This document shows, piece after piece, positions 53,819 through 63,334 of a DNA stretch of 64,000 nt (the first letter of the stretch is position 1; the number at the start of each line of letters is the position of its first letter). The DNA is from Bradyrhizobium sp. WBAH42. Its GTDB lineage: Bacteria > Pseudomonadota > Alphaproteobacteria > Rhizobiales > Xanthobacteraceae. The DNA lies in assembly GCF_024585265.1 (NCBI RefSeq), contig NZ_CP036533.1, positions 930,001 through 994,000 of the forward strand. The letters run 5' to 3'. Made by a program: the position numbers and the translations under genes. The notes under the pieces are model-generated. The model was not told where the DNA came from. It did no database searches and worked only from the letters and a program-made list of their open reading frames with translations.

Positions 53819-54589
53819 ATGACCTTCGCTGATTTCCTTCCGAAGGACTTCAGCCTCACGATCGCGACGGCGCTCTGCGCCGTCGCTTTCGTTTCGGGCA
53901 CCGCGCGCGGCTTCTCCGGCTTCGGCGCGGCGCTGATCTTCATGCCACTGGCAAGCAGCTTCGCGGCGCCGCGGCTCGTTGCAGCCCTGCTGCTCGTCAT
54001 CGACTTCGTCGCGGCCGCGCCGCTGCTGCCCGAGGCCTGGCGGAAGGCCGATCGCAAGGCCACCGCGGTCATCGTGCTGGGCGCGCTGATCGGCGTACCC
54101 ATCGGCACTTATTTCCTCAGCGTGCTCGAACCCGTCACCACGCGCTGGATCATCTCCTGCTTCGTCGCGGCGCTGTTGCTGCTATTGCTGTCGGGGTGGC
54201 GCTATCGCGGCAAGGACCACGCCTGGCTGTCGGTCGGCATCGGCGGCCTCTCCGGCTTCTGCAGCGGTCTCGCGCAGACCGGCGGCCCGCCGATCGTCGG
54301 CTACTGGCTCGGCCGCCCGATCGCGCCGATCGTCGCGCGCGCCAACATCGTGCTGTTCTTCGGCGCGTCGGATTTCTTCTCGATGGTCAGCTACGCAACC
54401 ACCGGCCTGATCAGCCGCGAATCGCTGGTGCTGTCGCTGATCGTCGGCCCCGTCTACGCCCTCGGCGTCGCCTTCGGCGCCTCGCTGTTCGGGCGCGCGA
54501 GCGAGAAAGTGTTTCGCGGCATCTGCTACGCGCTGATTGCGATGGCCGTGATCTTTGGGCTGCCGGCGTTGGACGGCGTGTTGCGGTAA
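53819..54589 (+). CDS. TauE/SafE (TSUP) family permease
   Basis: 256 residues with about eight helices. Seen: FVSGTARGFSGFGAALIFMP (first repeat) and GLSGFCSGLAQTGGPPIVGY (second repeat), the mirrored Gly/Pro-rich loops of sulfite exporter-like TSUP proteins, which move small sulphonates or organic anions with protons. Substrate unknown. ATG at 53819 directly follows the pheT repeat; convergent with the amine oxidase gene, with no gap at its end. Confidence 0.85.
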   Translation: MTFADFLPKDFSLTIATALCAVAFVSGTARGFSGFGAALIFMPLASSFAAPRLVAALLLVIDFVAAAPLLPEAWRKADRKATAVIVLGALIGVPIGTYFLSVLEPVTTRWIISCFVAALLLLLLSGWRYRGKDHAWLSVGIGGLSGFCSGLAQTGGPPIVGYWLGRPIAPIVARANIVLFFGASDFFSMVSYATTGLISRESLVLSLIVGPVYALGVAFGASLFGRASEKVFRGICYALIAMAVIFGLPALDGVLR

Positions 54590-55978
54590 CTACTGCCTCG
54601 GCACGCGCCGCTTCTTGGTCGACTGCGTCGGCACATCCGCAGGCTCGTCCTTGAGCGCGCCGATCTTGCGCAGGGCTGCATCCGCGGCGCGTTCGCCGCT
54701 GTCCCAGGCGCCATCGACGGTGCCCCAAAGCGTCTCGTGCGTGGCTTCGCCGGCGAGGAAGACATTGCCGATCGGCTCGGTCAGAATCTTTCGCGAGAGC
54801 TGGCCGCCGGGCGCAGACGCCGACATTGCGCCCATCACGTAGGGCGAGGCATTCCAGCGCGTGGCGCTGGTCTTCTGCACGGCGGAAGCAGCCTCGCTGC
54901 CGAACAGCTTTGCGATCCACTCCTTGGCAAAGGCCACCATCGCCTTCTCGCCCTGCTCCGAGAGATCGCGGCCGAACGAGCCGCCGACATCGATCGAGCA
55001 CAGCGAGGAGCCGCCGATATTGGCGAACATCAACGCCGTGCGGGTCGAATTGCTCTGCTCGATGAGGATGTCGTCGCGCGTGAGGCCGAGCGGATTGCCC
55101 GGCAGCTGCAGCACGATGCGATCGTAGCTGCCGAGGCTGAGCTTCGATGCCGCATCCAGCGTTCGCTTGGGAATGTCGGGGGCGAACTTGATGGCGCCCG
55201 ATGTCAGCACGTTGGTCGAGACCGTGACGATGGCGGCACGCGCCGCGATCTTGCCGGCCTGCGTCTCGATGCTGACGTCGCGGTTGCTCCAGGCGATGCG
55301 GCTCGCCGGCGTCGACAGCGCCACCGGCGCCTGCTCGGCGAGCCTGGCGATCAGCGTGCCCAGGCCCTGACGGCAGGCGATCGCTGCGTTGCGGTCCTGC
55401 GCGCGTCCCTTGTCGATCGCGGACAGCTCCTTCAGGTCCTTGCCGGCGAAGCTCGCGCCGAGCGTGAACTCGGCCGCGCCGGCCCAGTCGCCGAGATCCT
55501 TCGGCAGCACGGCGGCACAGGAGGTATCGAGCTTGCCCCGCGCGGCCTCGTCGATGGCACGGTTGGCGCGCACCAGGGCGGCCAGGAACTGCTCGGTCTC
55601 GCCTGCGCGGGCGTTGCGGCGGCCGATGCGCATCTTCTGGCCCGAGGGCGCCGGCAGCACGTCGAGCCCGGCGCTGCGCGCCAGCCGGATCATCGGATTG
55701 GTGTCGGGATTGTGCATCCAGCGCGCGCCGCGGTCGAACGGGGTGTCGAAGGTCGTGCTGTCGGTGATGCAGCGGCCGCCGACTTGCGATGCTGCTTCCA
55801 CCACGATGACCTTGCGGCCCGTTGCCATGATACGCCGCGCCGCGGCAATTCCCGCAGCCCCCGCACCGATCACCACGATGTCGGCCTCGCGCGGCAGGGG
55901 CGCGGCGGATGCGCGCAGCACCGGCATCGCCGCAAGGACCGCGGACGCCGAAAGGAAGCCGCGGCGCGTGATTGTCAT
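54590..55978 (-). CDS. Tat-exported FAD-dependent amine oxidase
   Basis: 462 residues. The twin-arginine signal MTITRRGFLSASAVLAAMPV points to folded export. FAD site ADIVVIGAGAAGIAAARRIM (GxGxxG), VVEAASQVGGRCITDS, FDRGARWMHN, and the C-terminal NVFLAGEATHETLWGTVDGA define the monoamine-oxidase/polyamine-oxidase group. Substrate is probably an amine, but amino-acid oxidases and desaturase-type relatives share these motifs. ATG at 55976-55978, chosen because it begins the Tat signal. Ends immediately beside the convergent TSUP gene. Confidence 0.85.
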   Translation of the reverse strand: MTITRRGFLSASAVLAAMPVLRASAAPLPREADIVVIGAGAAGIAAARRIMATGRKVIVVEAASQVGGRCITDSTTFDTPFDRGARWMHNPDTNPMIRLARSAGLDVLPAPSGQKMRIGRRNARAGETEQFLAALVRANRAIDEAARGKLDTSCAAVLPKDLGDWAGAAEFTLGASFAGKDLKELSAIDKGRAQDRNAAIACRQGLGTLIARLAEQAPVALSTPASRIAWSNRDVSIETQAGKIAARAAIVTVSTNVLTSGAIKFAPDIPKRTLDAASKLSLGSYDRIVLQLPGNPLGLTRDDILIEQSNSTRTALMFANIGGSSLCSIDVGGSFGRDLSEQGEKAMVAFAKEWIAKLFGSEAASAVQKTSATRWNASPYVMGAMSASAPGGQLSRKILTEPIGNVFLAGEATHETLWGTVDGAWDSGERAADAALRKIGALKDEPADVPTQSTKKRRVPRQ

Positions 55979-56170
55979 GTCATGGTTTCCGGGGACTTGC
56001 GGCGAACGGGAACAGCCCGCGAACCTTGCCGTATCTGATGTTGCGCAGCAACCATCATGGTGAATCAATCATGCTTGATCTCACAGAGCGATGAACCGAA
56101 TTGCAACACGTTTCGACCATGATAGAGAAGGGAAAAAGACGGCCGGAAAAGGCCGTGGGGGGAGTTCGAG

Positions 56171-57136
56171 ATGGGGACGGTCCTGGATTCTGTCGGCAAG
56201 CTGATTGCCGCGTACCTCTCAAAGGAGGTGCCGGGCTATGAGCCGTTCACGCCGAGCGACCCGGAGCATCTGCGCGGCGTCATCGCGCCCGGCGACGTGC
56301 TGCTGGTCGAGGGCAACAACCGCATCTCCGGCATCATCAAATATTTGACGCAGTCGACCTGGTCGCATGCCGCGCTCTATGTCGGTCCGATCGAGGGGGC
56401 AGAGGAGCCCAACGGCGAGCCGCATGTTCTGATCGAGGCCAATATCGGCGAAGGCGTCACCTCGGCACCGCTGTCGAAATATTTCCCCTATCACACCCGC
56501 CTCTGCCGCCCGGTCGGGCTGTCCTATGAGGACCGCACCACGGTCTGCCGCTATGCGATCAACCGCATCGGGTTCGGCTACGACACCAAGAACATCGTCG
56601 ACCTCATGCGCTATCTGTTCCCGCTGCCGATACCGCAGCGCTGGCGCCGGCGCATGATCGCGATCGGCTCGGGCGACCCGACCAAGATCATCTGCTCGGC
56701 GCTGATCGCGCAGGCCTTCGACGCCGTGCGCTACCCGATCCTGCCGAAGATCACCAAGGCCGGCAGCCGCGCCGCGCGGCGCGAAATCCTGCACATCCGC
56801 GATTCCTCGCTCTACATGCCCCGCGACTTCGACATCTCGCCCTATTTCGAGGTGGTCAAACCCACCATCGTCAATGGATTCGACTACACCGCCCTGCACT
56901 GGGCCGACAAGCAAAAGCCGCTCGAGGAGGTGGCGGGCACGTTCAGTGTGTTTCCAGAAACGCTCCGTGCGCCGCCGCTCGTTCCTGAGGCGATTGACGA
57001 AGAGACGCCGACTGAGATTCCGGCTGAAGAAGTGAACGCGCCACCTGCGCAAGCCAGCGTTGTTTTCTCCGAGCACTTTGTGCTGCTCAGCGAGCTCGCG
57101 GTGTACCGCGCGCAGACGCGGGAGATGGCGGCTTAG
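56171..57136 (+). CDS. Permuted papain-like (YiiX/YebB-type NlpC/P60) protein
   Basis: 321 residues. The circularly permuted order is clear: His first in STWSHAALYVG, then Cys in IICSALIAQAF, with IAPGDVLLVEGNNRISGIIK before them, as in YiiX/YaeF-like predicted amidases or lipid-acting enzymes. The last ~80 residues are Pro/Glu-rich and probably disordered. No signal peptide is seen, so it may be cytoplasmic or membrane-bound through the GKLIAAYL segment. GGGGGGAG lies before the ATG at 56171. Substrate unknown. Confidence 0.78.
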   Translation: MGTVLDSVGKLIAAYLSKEVPGYEPFTPSDPEHLRGVIAPGDVLLVEGNNRISGIIKYLTQSTWSHAALYVGPIEGAEEPNGEPHVLIEANIGEGVTSAPLSKYFPYHTRLCRPVGLSYEDRTTVCRYAINRIGFGYDTKNIVDLMRYLFPLPIPQRWRRRMIAIGSGDPTKIICSALIAQAFDAVRYPILPKITKAGSRAARREILHIRDSSLYMPRDFDISPYFEVVKPTIVNGFDYTALHWADKQKPLEEVAGTFSVFPETLRAPPLVPEAIDEETPTEIPAEEVNAPPAQASVVFSEHFVLLSELAVYRAQTREMAA

Positions 57137-57168
57137 GTTCGGCGCGCGGAGAGATCTCGCCCGGTCTC

Positions 57169-57259
57169 GTGGGTGGGCAGAGGCGCGAAGCGCCGTGCCC
57201 ACGTTCTCACGCGATCACTGACTGATGGTGGGCACGCTCCGCTTTGCCCACCCTACGAG
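57169..57259. repeat. GGTGGGCA-type palindromic repeat
   Basis: GTGGGTGGGCAGAGGCGCGA...GCGCCGTGCCCAC and GGTGGGCACGCTCCGC...TTGCCCACCCTAC form nested hairpins. A second, different repeat begins 6 bases later (57266). Together they occupy most of the 233-base gap between convergent genes. Confidence 0.8.
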
Positions 57260-57265
57260 ATTCCA

Positions 57266-57354
57266 CCGTCATTGCGAGGAGCTCTTGCGACGAAGCAATC
57301 CAGACTGCCTCCGCGGTAAAAGTCTGGATTGCTTCGCTGCGCTCGCAATGACGG
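57266..57354. repeat. CCGTCATTGCGAGGAGC-type palindromic repeat
   Basis: CCGTCATTGCGAGGAGC at one end mirrors GCTGCGCTCGCAATGACGG at the other; inner GAAGCAATCCAGACT mirrors AGTCTGGATTGCTTC. The GTCATTGCGAG...CTCGCAATGAC design is a widespread bacterial intergenic repeat. Confidence 0.85.
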
Positions 57355-57369
57355 CGGAGAGCGCGAGGG

Positions 57370-57645
57370 TTACCGCTCCGCCCGTCCGATCACCGCCATC
57401 AACTCCGCGATCTTGGCGCGCTGGTCGGCCTTGTCGCCGCTCGCGATGGCGTGCTCGACGCAATGGGCGACGTGATCCTTCAGGACCTCTTCCTCGACCC
57501 GGCGCAGCGCGGCGCGCACCGCTGCGATTTGCGTCACGATGTCGATGCAGTAGCGGTCTTCGTCTACCATTTTCGAGAGGCCACGAACCTGGCCCTCGAT
57601 CCGGCCGAGACGTTTTCCGACGGATACCTTGATGTCCTTGCGCAT
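57370..57645 (-). CDS. csoR: CsoR-type copper-sensing repressor
   Basis: A 91-residue all-helical repressor that releases DNA on binding Cu(I). Metal ligands Cys33, His58 and Cys62 have exactly the x24/x3 spacing of CsoR (C-x24-H-x3-C), in [20 protein letters not shown] and [11 protein letters not shown]. FrmR-type sensors use a different N-terminal ligand set, making copper most likely. ATG at 57643-57645; the divergent copper ATPase starts 57 bases away with a perfect palindrome between. Confidence 0.9.
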   Translation of the reverse strand: MRKDIKVSVGKRLGRIEGQVRGLSKMVDEDRYCIDIVTQIAAVRAALRRVEEEVLKDHVAHCVEHAIASGDKADQRAKIAELMAVIGRAER

Positions 57646-57653
57646 GGCGTCTA

Positions 57654-57672
57654 TATACCCCTACCGGGTATA
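57654..57672. promoter_or_regulatory. CsoR operator between csoR and the copper ATPase gene
   Basis: TATACCC (57654-57660), centre CTACC, GGGTATA (57666-57672). This perfect ATACCC/GGGTAT inverted repeat around a C-rich core is the known CsoR recognition pattern. It lies 9 bases from csoR and 31 from the ATPase ATG, covering both promoters. Confidence 0.88.
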
Positions 57673-57702
57673 GGTTTCAAGACCAGGCGCAAAGGCCGGA
57701 AC

Positions 57703-60183
57703 ATGGCAATGAACAACAACGAGTACGAGCATCGTCACAGCGCGGAAACGCCTGCCGGGTGCGGCTGTTCCACGAAAGCTGCAGCGCCGGCGGCCAAGCC
57801 CGAGGCTCCCTCGTGCTGCGGCGGCCACGGCGATCATACCGGCCATGGCCCTCATCACGCCCACGATCATGGCAACGCCGCAACCAAGGTCAAAGACCCC
57901 GTCTGCGGCATGAGCGTCGATCCCGCGACCTCGAAACATCATTTCGAACATCACGGCGAGACCTTCCATTTCTGCTCGGCCGGCTGCCGCACCAAGTTCG
58001 CCGCCGATCCCGCCAAGTATCTTGCCAAGTATCTTGCCAAGGAAAAGGCGCCCGAACCTGAGATGCCCGCGGGCACGATCTACACCTGTCCGATGCACCC
58101 GCAGATCCGCCAGGTCGGGCCGGGCACATGCCCGATCTGCGGCATGGCGCTGGAGCCTGAGGTCGCAAGCCTGGAGACCGGCCCCAATCCGGAGCTCGCC
58201 GACATGACGCGGCGGTTCTGGATCGGCGGCGTGCTGTCGCTGCCGCCGGTGGTGCTGGAGATGGGCGGCCATCTCGCAAGCCCCCACAGCTGGATCGATC
58301 CGACGCTGTCGAACTGGATCCAGCTCGTCTTCGCAACGCCCGTGGTGCTGTGGGCCGGCTGGCCATTCTTCGTCCGCGGCTGGCAATCGCTGCTGACGCG
58401 CAATCTCAACATGTTCACGCTGATCGCGATGGGCACGGGCGTCGCCTATGTCTACAGCGTGCTCGGCACGGTCACACCGCAGATCTTCCCGGCCACCTTC
58501 CGCGGCCATGAGGGCGCGGTCGCGGTCTATTTCGAGGCGGCCGCGGTCATCACCGTGCTGGTGCTGCTCGGCCAGGTGCTGGAGCTGCGCGCCCGCGACG
58601 CGACCTCGGGCGCGATCAAGGCGCTGCTCCAGCTCGCCCCGAAGACCGCGCGCCGCGTCGATGCCGACGGAAGCGAACATGAGGTCGAGATCGACACGCT
58701 GCACGCCGGCGATCGCCTGCGCGTCCGCCCCGGCGAGAAGGTGCCGGTCGACGGCGTTATCCTCGAAGGCCGCTCGTCGCTCGACGAATCGCTGGTGACG
58801 GGCGAGTCCATGCCGGTCACCAAGGAGCAAGGTGCAAAAGTCATCGCCGGCACGCTGAACCAGTCCGGCAGCTTCATCATGCGCGCCGACAAGGTCGGGC
58901 GCGAGACGCTGCTGTCGCAGATCGTGCAGATGGTCGCGGACGCACAGCGCTCGCGCGCGCCGATCCAGCGCCTGGCCGACCAGGTCGCCGGCTGGTTCGT
59001 GCCATCAGTGATCGTCGTCGCCGTCGCCGCCTTTGCCGCCTGGGCCTGGTTCGGACCGGAGCCGCGGCTCGCCTTCGGCCTCGTCGCCGCCGTCAGCGTG
59101 CTGATCATCGCCTGCCCCTGCGCGCTGGGCCTGGCCACCCCGATGTCGATCATGGTCGGCGTCGGCCGCGGCGCGCAAGCCGGTGTCCTGATCAAGAACG
59201 CCGAGGCGCTGGAGCGGATGGAGAAGATCGACACGCTCGTAGTCGACAAGACGGGCACGCTGACCGAGGGCAAGCCCAAGGTGGTCTCGATCGTGCCGGC
59301 GTCCGGCTTTGCGGAGGACGACATCCTCCGGCTGGCGGCCACCGTCGAGCGTGCCAGCGAGCATCCGCTGGCCGACGCCATCGTGCGCGCGGCCAAGGAG
59401 AAGCAGCTCAATCTCGGGCAAGTCGAGCAGTTCGATTCACCGACCGGCAAGGGCGCGACCGGCAACGTCGACGGCAAGACCGTCGTGCTCGGCAATGCCA
59501 GATATCTGTCGTCGATCGGCATCGATACCCAATCGCTCGACGCCGCAGCCGAACGGCTGCGCGGCGACGGCGCCACCGTGATCAACATGGCCGTCGACGG
59601 CCGGCTGGCCGGCCTGTTCGCGATCGCCGATCCGGTCAAGGCCTCGACGCCGGAGGCGCTGAAGGCGCTCGCGGGCGAAGGCATCAAGGTGATCATGCTG
59701 ACCGGCGACAACCGCACCACGGCAGAGGCCGTGGCGCGCCGGCTCGGCATCGCCGAGGTCGAAGCGGAGGTGCTGCCGGACCAGAAGAGCGCGGTGGTGA
59801 CAAAACTGCAGAAGGCCGGCCGCAGCGTCGCCATGGCCGGCGACGGCGTCAACGACGCGCCTGCGCTGGCGGCGGCCGAGGTCGGCATCGCCATGGGCAC
59901 CGGCACCGACGTTGCGATGGAGAGCGCCGGCGTGACGCTGCTCAAAGGCGACCTCGTCGGCATCGTCCGCGCGCGGAAACTGTCCCAGGCGACGATGAGC
60001 AACATCCGGCAGAACCTGTTCTTCGCCTTCATCTACAACGCCGCCGGGATTCCGATCGCGGCCGGCGTTCTCTATCCGGCGTTCGGTCTGTTGCTCTCCC
60101 CGATCATCGCCGCGGCGGCGATGGCGCTGTCCTCGGTGAGCGTCGTCGGCAACGCGCTGCGGCTGCGTGCGATGCGGCTGTGA
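57703..60183 (+). CDS. copA: Copper-translocating P1B-type ATPase
   Basis: An 826-residue Cu(I) efflux pump. Domains in order: a His/Cys-rich tail (CGHG-like [20 protein letters not shown]), a YHS domain ([26 protein letters not shown]), a heavy-metal binding domain ([20 protein letters not shown]), then helices, actuator TGES, CPC channel motif ([15 protein letters not shown]), phosphorylation [22 protein letters not shown] locus, and [20 protein letters not shown]. The absence of GMTCxxC domains and presence of YHS/HMBD is the CopB/CopA2-like layout. ATG at 57703. A 12-base duplication gives YLAKYLAK at about residue 107. Confidence 0.9.
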   Translation: MAMNNNEYEHRHSAETPAGCGCSTKAAAPAAKPEAPSCCGGHGDHTGHGPHHAHDHGNAATKVKDPVCGMSVDPATSKHHFEHHGETFHFCSAGCRTKFAADPAKYLAKYLAKEKAPEPEMPAGTIYTCPMHPQIRQVGPGTCPICGMALEPEVASLETGPNPELADMTRRFWIGGVLSLPPVVLEMGGHLASPHSWIDPTLSNWIQLVFATPVVLWAGWPFFVRGWQSLLTRNLNMFTLIAMGTGVAYVYSVLGTVTPQIFPATFRGHEGAVAVYFEAAAVITVLVLLGQVLELRARDATSGAIKALLQLAPKTARRVDADGSEHEVEIDTLHAGDRLRVRPGEKVPVDGVILEGRSSLDESLVTGESMPVTKEQGAKVIAGTLNQSGSFIMRADKVGRETLLSQIVQMVADAQRSRAPIQRLADQVAGWFVPSVIVVAVAAFAAWAWFGPEPRLAFGLVAAVSVLIIACPCALGLATPMSIMVGVGRGAQAGVLIKNAEALERMEKIDTLVVDKTGTLTEGKPKVVSIVPASGFAEDDILRLAATVERASEHPLADAIVRAAKEKQLNLGQVEQFDSPTGKGATGNVDGKTVVLGNARYLSSIGIDTQSLDAAAERLRGDGATVINMAVDGRLAGLFAIADPVKASTPEALKALAGEGIKVIMLTGDNRTTAEAVARRLGIAEVEAEVLPDQKSAVVTKLQKAGRSVAMAGDGVNDAPALAAAEVGIAMGTGTDVAMESAGVTLLKGDLVGIVRARKLSQATMSNIRQNLFFAFIYNAAGIPIAAGVLYPAFGLLLSPIIAAAAMALSSVSVVGNALRLRAMRL

Positions 60184-60210
60184 CCGCTTTGGCTGCGAGG
60201 TCGGTGCGCG

Positions 60211-60357
60211 CCCTCGCCCCGCTTGCGGGGAGAGGGTTGGGGTGAGGGGGAGTCTCCACAGGGACGGTGACAATTGGATTCGCGGAGAGTCCCCCTCACC
60301 CGGAATTCAAGCTACGCTTGAATTCCGACCTCTCCCCGCAAGCGGGGCGAGGTGAGA
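60211..60357. repeat. CCTCGCCCCGC-type palindromic pair (copy 3, variant)
   Basis: CCCTCGCCCCGC-TT-GCGGGGAGAGGG at 60211-60236 and CCTCTCCCCGCAAGCGGGGCGAGG near 60329-60352 flank a mirror-image spacer. A perfect inner hairpin GGAATTCAAGC-TAC-GCTTGAATTCC lies at 60302-60326. Variant of the family at 16516 and 40280. The nikR ATG follows 26 bases after it. Confidence 0.85.
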
Positions 60358-60382
60358 GAGAGCGGCGCCCGCGGAGGACCTG

Positions 60383-60835
60383 ATGCAGCGGATTACGATC
60401 ACGATCGAGGATGATCTCCTGGCGGAGATCGATGCCGCAGCTGAAGCGCGCGGCTACCAGAACCGCTCCGAGATCATCCGCGACCTCGCGCGCGCCGGCC
60501 TGCAGCAGAGCACCGAGGATACCGCGCAGACCGGCCAATGCGTCGCCGGCCTCGTCTACGTCTATGACCACGCGGCGCGCGATCTGTCGAAACGGCTGGT
60601 GCAGGAATTCCACGGCCATCACGACCTCGCGCTGGCGACGCTGCACGTCCACCTCGACGACAACAATTGCATGGAGATGACGGCGCTGCGCGGCGCGGCC
60701 GCCGAGGTCAGGCATTTCGCCGACCACATCATCGCCGAGCGTGGCGTGCGCTACGGCCGCGTGGTGATGATCCCGACGGGCGACGGCAAGCCGGCGAAGG
60801 CGCGCAGGCACGGGCATGGCCATCGGCACGAGTAG
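60383..60835 (+). CDS. nikR: Nickel-responsive regulator NikR
   Basis: A 150-residue ribbon-helix-helix repressor. N-terminal MQRITITIEDDLLAEIDAAA is the DNA-binding ribbon; the C-terminal ACT-like domain carries the nickel site His77 (in EFHGHHD), His88 and His90 (TLHVH), and Cys96 (NNCMEM), matching E. coli His76, 87, 89 and Cys95. The tail is His-rich (RRHGHGHRHE). No nickel importer or urease/hydrogenase gene is in the window, so its target lies elsewhere. It is 199 bases after the copper ATPase. Confidence 0.93.
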   Translation: MQRITITIEDDLLAEIDAAAEARGYQNRSEIIRDLARAGLQQSTEDTAQTGQCVAGLVYVYDHAARDLSKRLVQEFHGHHDLALATLHVHLDDNNCMEMTALRGAAAEVRHFADHIIAERGVRYGRVVMIPTGDGKPAKARRHGHGHRHE

Positions 60836-60907
60836 GCTACTCGGGGAGAGAGTGGCGATTCTTACCCTCCCCTCCAGGGGAGGGCTATCGCATTTGAGAG
60901 CTTTTCC

Positions 60908-61077
60908 CTGCGGCCATCCTTCGAGACGCCCGCTTGAGGCGGGCTCCTCAGGATGAGGGCGGAGTGCGCGGCAGCAGTTTCAACGGGCACTGACGATGAT
61001 TAGCCTCATCCTGAGGAGGCGCGTCAGCGCCGTCTCGAAGGACGAGGCGTGCGCGCAGACCGCCGCCACAAGTCATA
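60908..61077. repeat. Composite palindromic repeat, copy B (opposite to copy A)
   Basis: Reverse complement of 11914-12084 with only scattered differences. It starts CTGCGGCCATCCTTCGAGAC, passes through GCAGCAGTTTCAACGGGCAC and ends GGCGGTCTGCGC's complement near ACAAGTCAT. It lies in a 373-base gap between nikR and the EI24 gene; apart from short CCCTCCCC/GGGGAGGG arms at 60866-60885 and 61086-61097 flanking it, nothing else is seen there. Confidence 0.85.
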
Positions 61078-61208
61078 TGCGATACCCCAGGGGAGGGTAA
61101 GCAAGGGCTCGCGCCGCGCTCGCGGCCGACGGCAGCGCGGCCCCCGCCCTTGCCGAAGTCGCCCTGCATCTCTACCTCTCGCAGGTCGTTTACCTCCGAG
61201 GGTCCCCC

Positions 61209-61949
61209 ATGCTGGATGCCGCCATCAAGGCGCTGTCGCAAATGATCTCGCCGCCGATGCGCTCGATCCTGTGGCGGTCGATCGGGCTTGCGCTGGTGCT
61301 GATCACCGTGCTGGCGATCGGCTTGCAGCGGCTGCTCAGCTGGTTTGCGACCTCCGGCGAGGTGTGGCTGGAAGGCCTGCTCGGGCCGGGCTGGCATTCC
61401 TCGCTCGAGGTTCTCTCGTGGATCGTCTCAATCGCGGCGGGCCTCGGTGTGGTGTTCGGCGGCATCTTCCTGATGCCTGCGATCACCTCGCTGGTGGCGA
61501 GCCTGTTCGTCGACGACGTCGCCGAGATCGTCGAGCGCGAACATTATCCCGCCGAGCGGCCGGGCGCCGCGCTTCCGTTCAGCCAGGCGATGCTCGAGGG
61601 CATCAAGACCGCGCTGCTGACGATCCTGGTCTATCTGATCGCTCTGCCGCTGGTGCTGTTCGCCGGCGCCGGCTTCCTGATCTTCTTTATCGCCGCGGCG
61701 TGGCTGCTCGGCCGCGAATATTTCGAGCTCGCCGCGATGCGCTTCCGCCCGCCGGAGGAAGCCAAGGCGATGCGGCGCGACAATGCCGCGACCATCTTCA
61801 CCGCCGGTCTGTTCATCGCCGCCTTCGTCTCGATCCCGATCGTCAATCTGGCGACGCCGATCTTCGGCATGGCCTTCATGGTCCACATGCACAAGCGCCT
61901 GTCAGGCCCGCGGCCCGAGCTGATCGAGCCGGCGCGGCAGGTGCGATAA
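61209..61949 (+). CDS. EI24 / CysZ-like membrane protein
   Basis: 246 residues with about five to six helices (SIGLALVLITVLAIGLQRLL; VVFGGIFLMPAITSLVASLF; TALLTILVYLIALPLVLFAG). The motif FVDDVAEIVEREHYPAERPG then AAWLLGREYFELAAMRFRP is typical of the EI24/CysZ family. CysZ mediates sulfate uptake in gammaproteobacteria; for alphaproteobacterial members this is unproven. ATG at 61209. Confidence 0.82.
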   Translation: MLDAAIKALSQMISPPMRSILWRSIGLALVLITVLAIGLQRLLSWFATSGEVWLEGLLGPGWHSSLEVLSWIVSIAAGLGVVFGGIFLMPAITSLVASLFVDDVAEIVEREHYPAERPGAALPFSQAMLEGIKTALLTILVYLIALPLVLFAGAGFLIFFIAAAWLLGREYFELAAMRFRPPEEAKAMRRDNAATIFTAGLFIAAFVSIPIVNLATPIFGMAFMVHMHKRLSGPRPELIEPARQVR

Positions 61950-61971
61950 ATGCACCCGGCACGGCGCTGTC

Positions 61972-62724
61972 TCAGACCGTCTTCTCCGGCCAGCGACAGA
62001 GATCGTTGATCAGGCAGACCTCGCAGCGCGGCTTGCGGGCGAGGCAGGTATAGCGGCCGTGCAGGATCAGCCAATGATGCGCGTGCAGCATGAACTCGGC
62101 CGGGATTACCTTTTCGAGACCGAGCTCGACCTCGAGCGGTGTCTTGCCCGGCGCAAGTCCGGTGCGGTTGCCGACGCGGAAGACGTGCGTGTCGACCGCC
62201 ATGGTGTGCTCGCCGAAGGCCATGTTGAGCACGACGTTGGCGGTCTTGCGTCCTGCACCGGGCAATGACTCGATCTCGGCCCGCGTGCGCGGCACCTCGC
62301 CACCGAAATCGCTGAGCACCTTCGCCGACAACGCGATGACGTTTTTCGCCTTGGTGCGGTAGAGGCCGATGGTCTTGATGTAGTCGCGCAAGCGCTCCTC
62401 GCCGAGATCGAGCATCTTCTGCGGCGTATCGGCGACCTCGAACAACGCCCGCGTCGCCTTGTTGACGCCGGCATCGGTCGCCTGCGCCGACAGCACCACG
62501 GCGACCAGGAGCGTGAACGGATTGACGTGCTCGAGCTCGCCCTTCGGCTCCGGATTGGCCTTGCGGAAACGGCTGAAGACCTCGCGGATCTCGGCGGGAG
62601 TCCAGGGTCTGGTGGCTTTGAGCGATTTCTTCGCGGGCGCTTTCGGCTTGGTAGCGACCGGCTTTGCCTTTTTCTTCGGCACGGCCGCTTTGCGCGGGAC
62701 CGGCTTGCGGGTGATTTTCGCCAT
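61972..62724 (-). CDS. nth: Endonuclease III
   Basis: A bifunctional DNA glycosylase/AP lyase that removes oxidised pyrimidines. 250 residues: a Lys/Pro-rich N-terminal tail (about 1-40), then helix-hairpin-helix SLPGAGRKTANVVLNMAFGE with the catalytic Lys, the Asp of MAVDTHVFRV, and the [4Fe-4S] loop CLARKPRCEVCLINDLC (C-x6-C-x2-C-x5-C). The tail is longer than in E. coli (211 residues). ATG at 62722-62724, divergent from the DUF2244 gene by 22 bases. Confidence 0.94.
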   Translation of the reverse strand: MAKITRKPVPRKAAVPKKKAKPVATKPKAPAKKSLKATRPWTPAEIREVFSRFRKANPEPKGELEHVNPFTLLVAVVLSAQATDAGVNKATRALFEVADTPQKMLDLGEERLRDYIKTIGLYRTKAKNVIALSAKVLSDFGGEVPRTRAEIESLPGAGRKTANVVLNMAFGEHTMAVDTHVFRVGNRTGLAPGKTPLEVELGLEKVIPAEFMLHAHHWLILHGRYTCLARKPRCEVCLINDLCRWPEKTV

Positions 62725-62746
62725 GATCGGGATATACTGATGGACG

Positions 62747-63280
62747 ATGAGCACAGGCAACGAAATTGCGTGGCCGCGATCTGAAAGCGAGGACGAGCCT
62801 CAGATCTTCTCCGCGCTGCTGACGCCGCACCGCTCCCTGAACCGCACCGGCTTTCTCGCCGTAATGCTGTTCCTGAGCGCCGTCAGCTTCGTCACGGGCG
62901 TCGCTTTCCTGATGATGGGCGCCTGGCCGGTGTTCGGCTTCTTCGGTCTCGACGTGCTCGTGATCTGGTGGGCCTTCAAGGTCAATTTTCGCGCGGCACG
63001 GGCCAGCGAGGAGATCGTGGTGACGCCGACGGAATTGCGGGTGCGACGCGTCAGCCATCGCGGCCAGGTTGCCGAATGGACCTTCAATCCGCTCTGGGTC
63101 AGGCTCGACCAGGAGGTCGACGAGGAATACGGCATCGAGCACCTCTATCTGATCTCCCGCGGCCGCCGGCTGCTCATCGCAGGCTTTCTCGGGCCGGAAG
63201 AAAAATCGAGCTTTTACAATGCCTTGGTTGGAGCCCTGAACGCCGCGCGGCGTGGCCCGACCTATAATCCGGTGACCTGA
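62747..63280 (+). CDS. DUF2244 membrane protein
   Basis: 177 residues, two adjacent helices (GFLAVMLFLSAVSFVTGVAF; AWPVFGFFGLDVLVIWWAFK) and a cytoplasmic beta-rich part (SEEIVVTPTELRVRRVSHRG, LISRGRRLLIAGFLGPEEKS), the DUF2244 layout. Function unknown; conserved in alphaproteobacteria, often beside nth as here. ATG at 62747. Confidence 0.85.
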   Translation: MSTGNEIAWPRSESEDEPQIFSALLTPHRSLNRTGFLAVMLFLSAVSFVTGVAFLMMGAWPVFGFFGLDVLVIWWAFKVNFRAARASEEIVVTPTELRVRRVSHRGQVAEWTFNPLWVRLDQEVDEEYGIEHLYLISRGRRLLIAGFLGPEEKSSFYNALVGALNAARRGPTYNPVT

Positions 63281-63334
63281 GCACAGTCGGAAATCGGGTG
63301 GTTTCGCGCCGCCCCCTTCCCTACATTTCCAGTC

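Noticed and set aside
57169..57354. Possible CRISPR-like array of repeats
   Set aside because: The two elements are different palindromes next to each other, with no regular repeat-spacer unit and no cas genes in the window.
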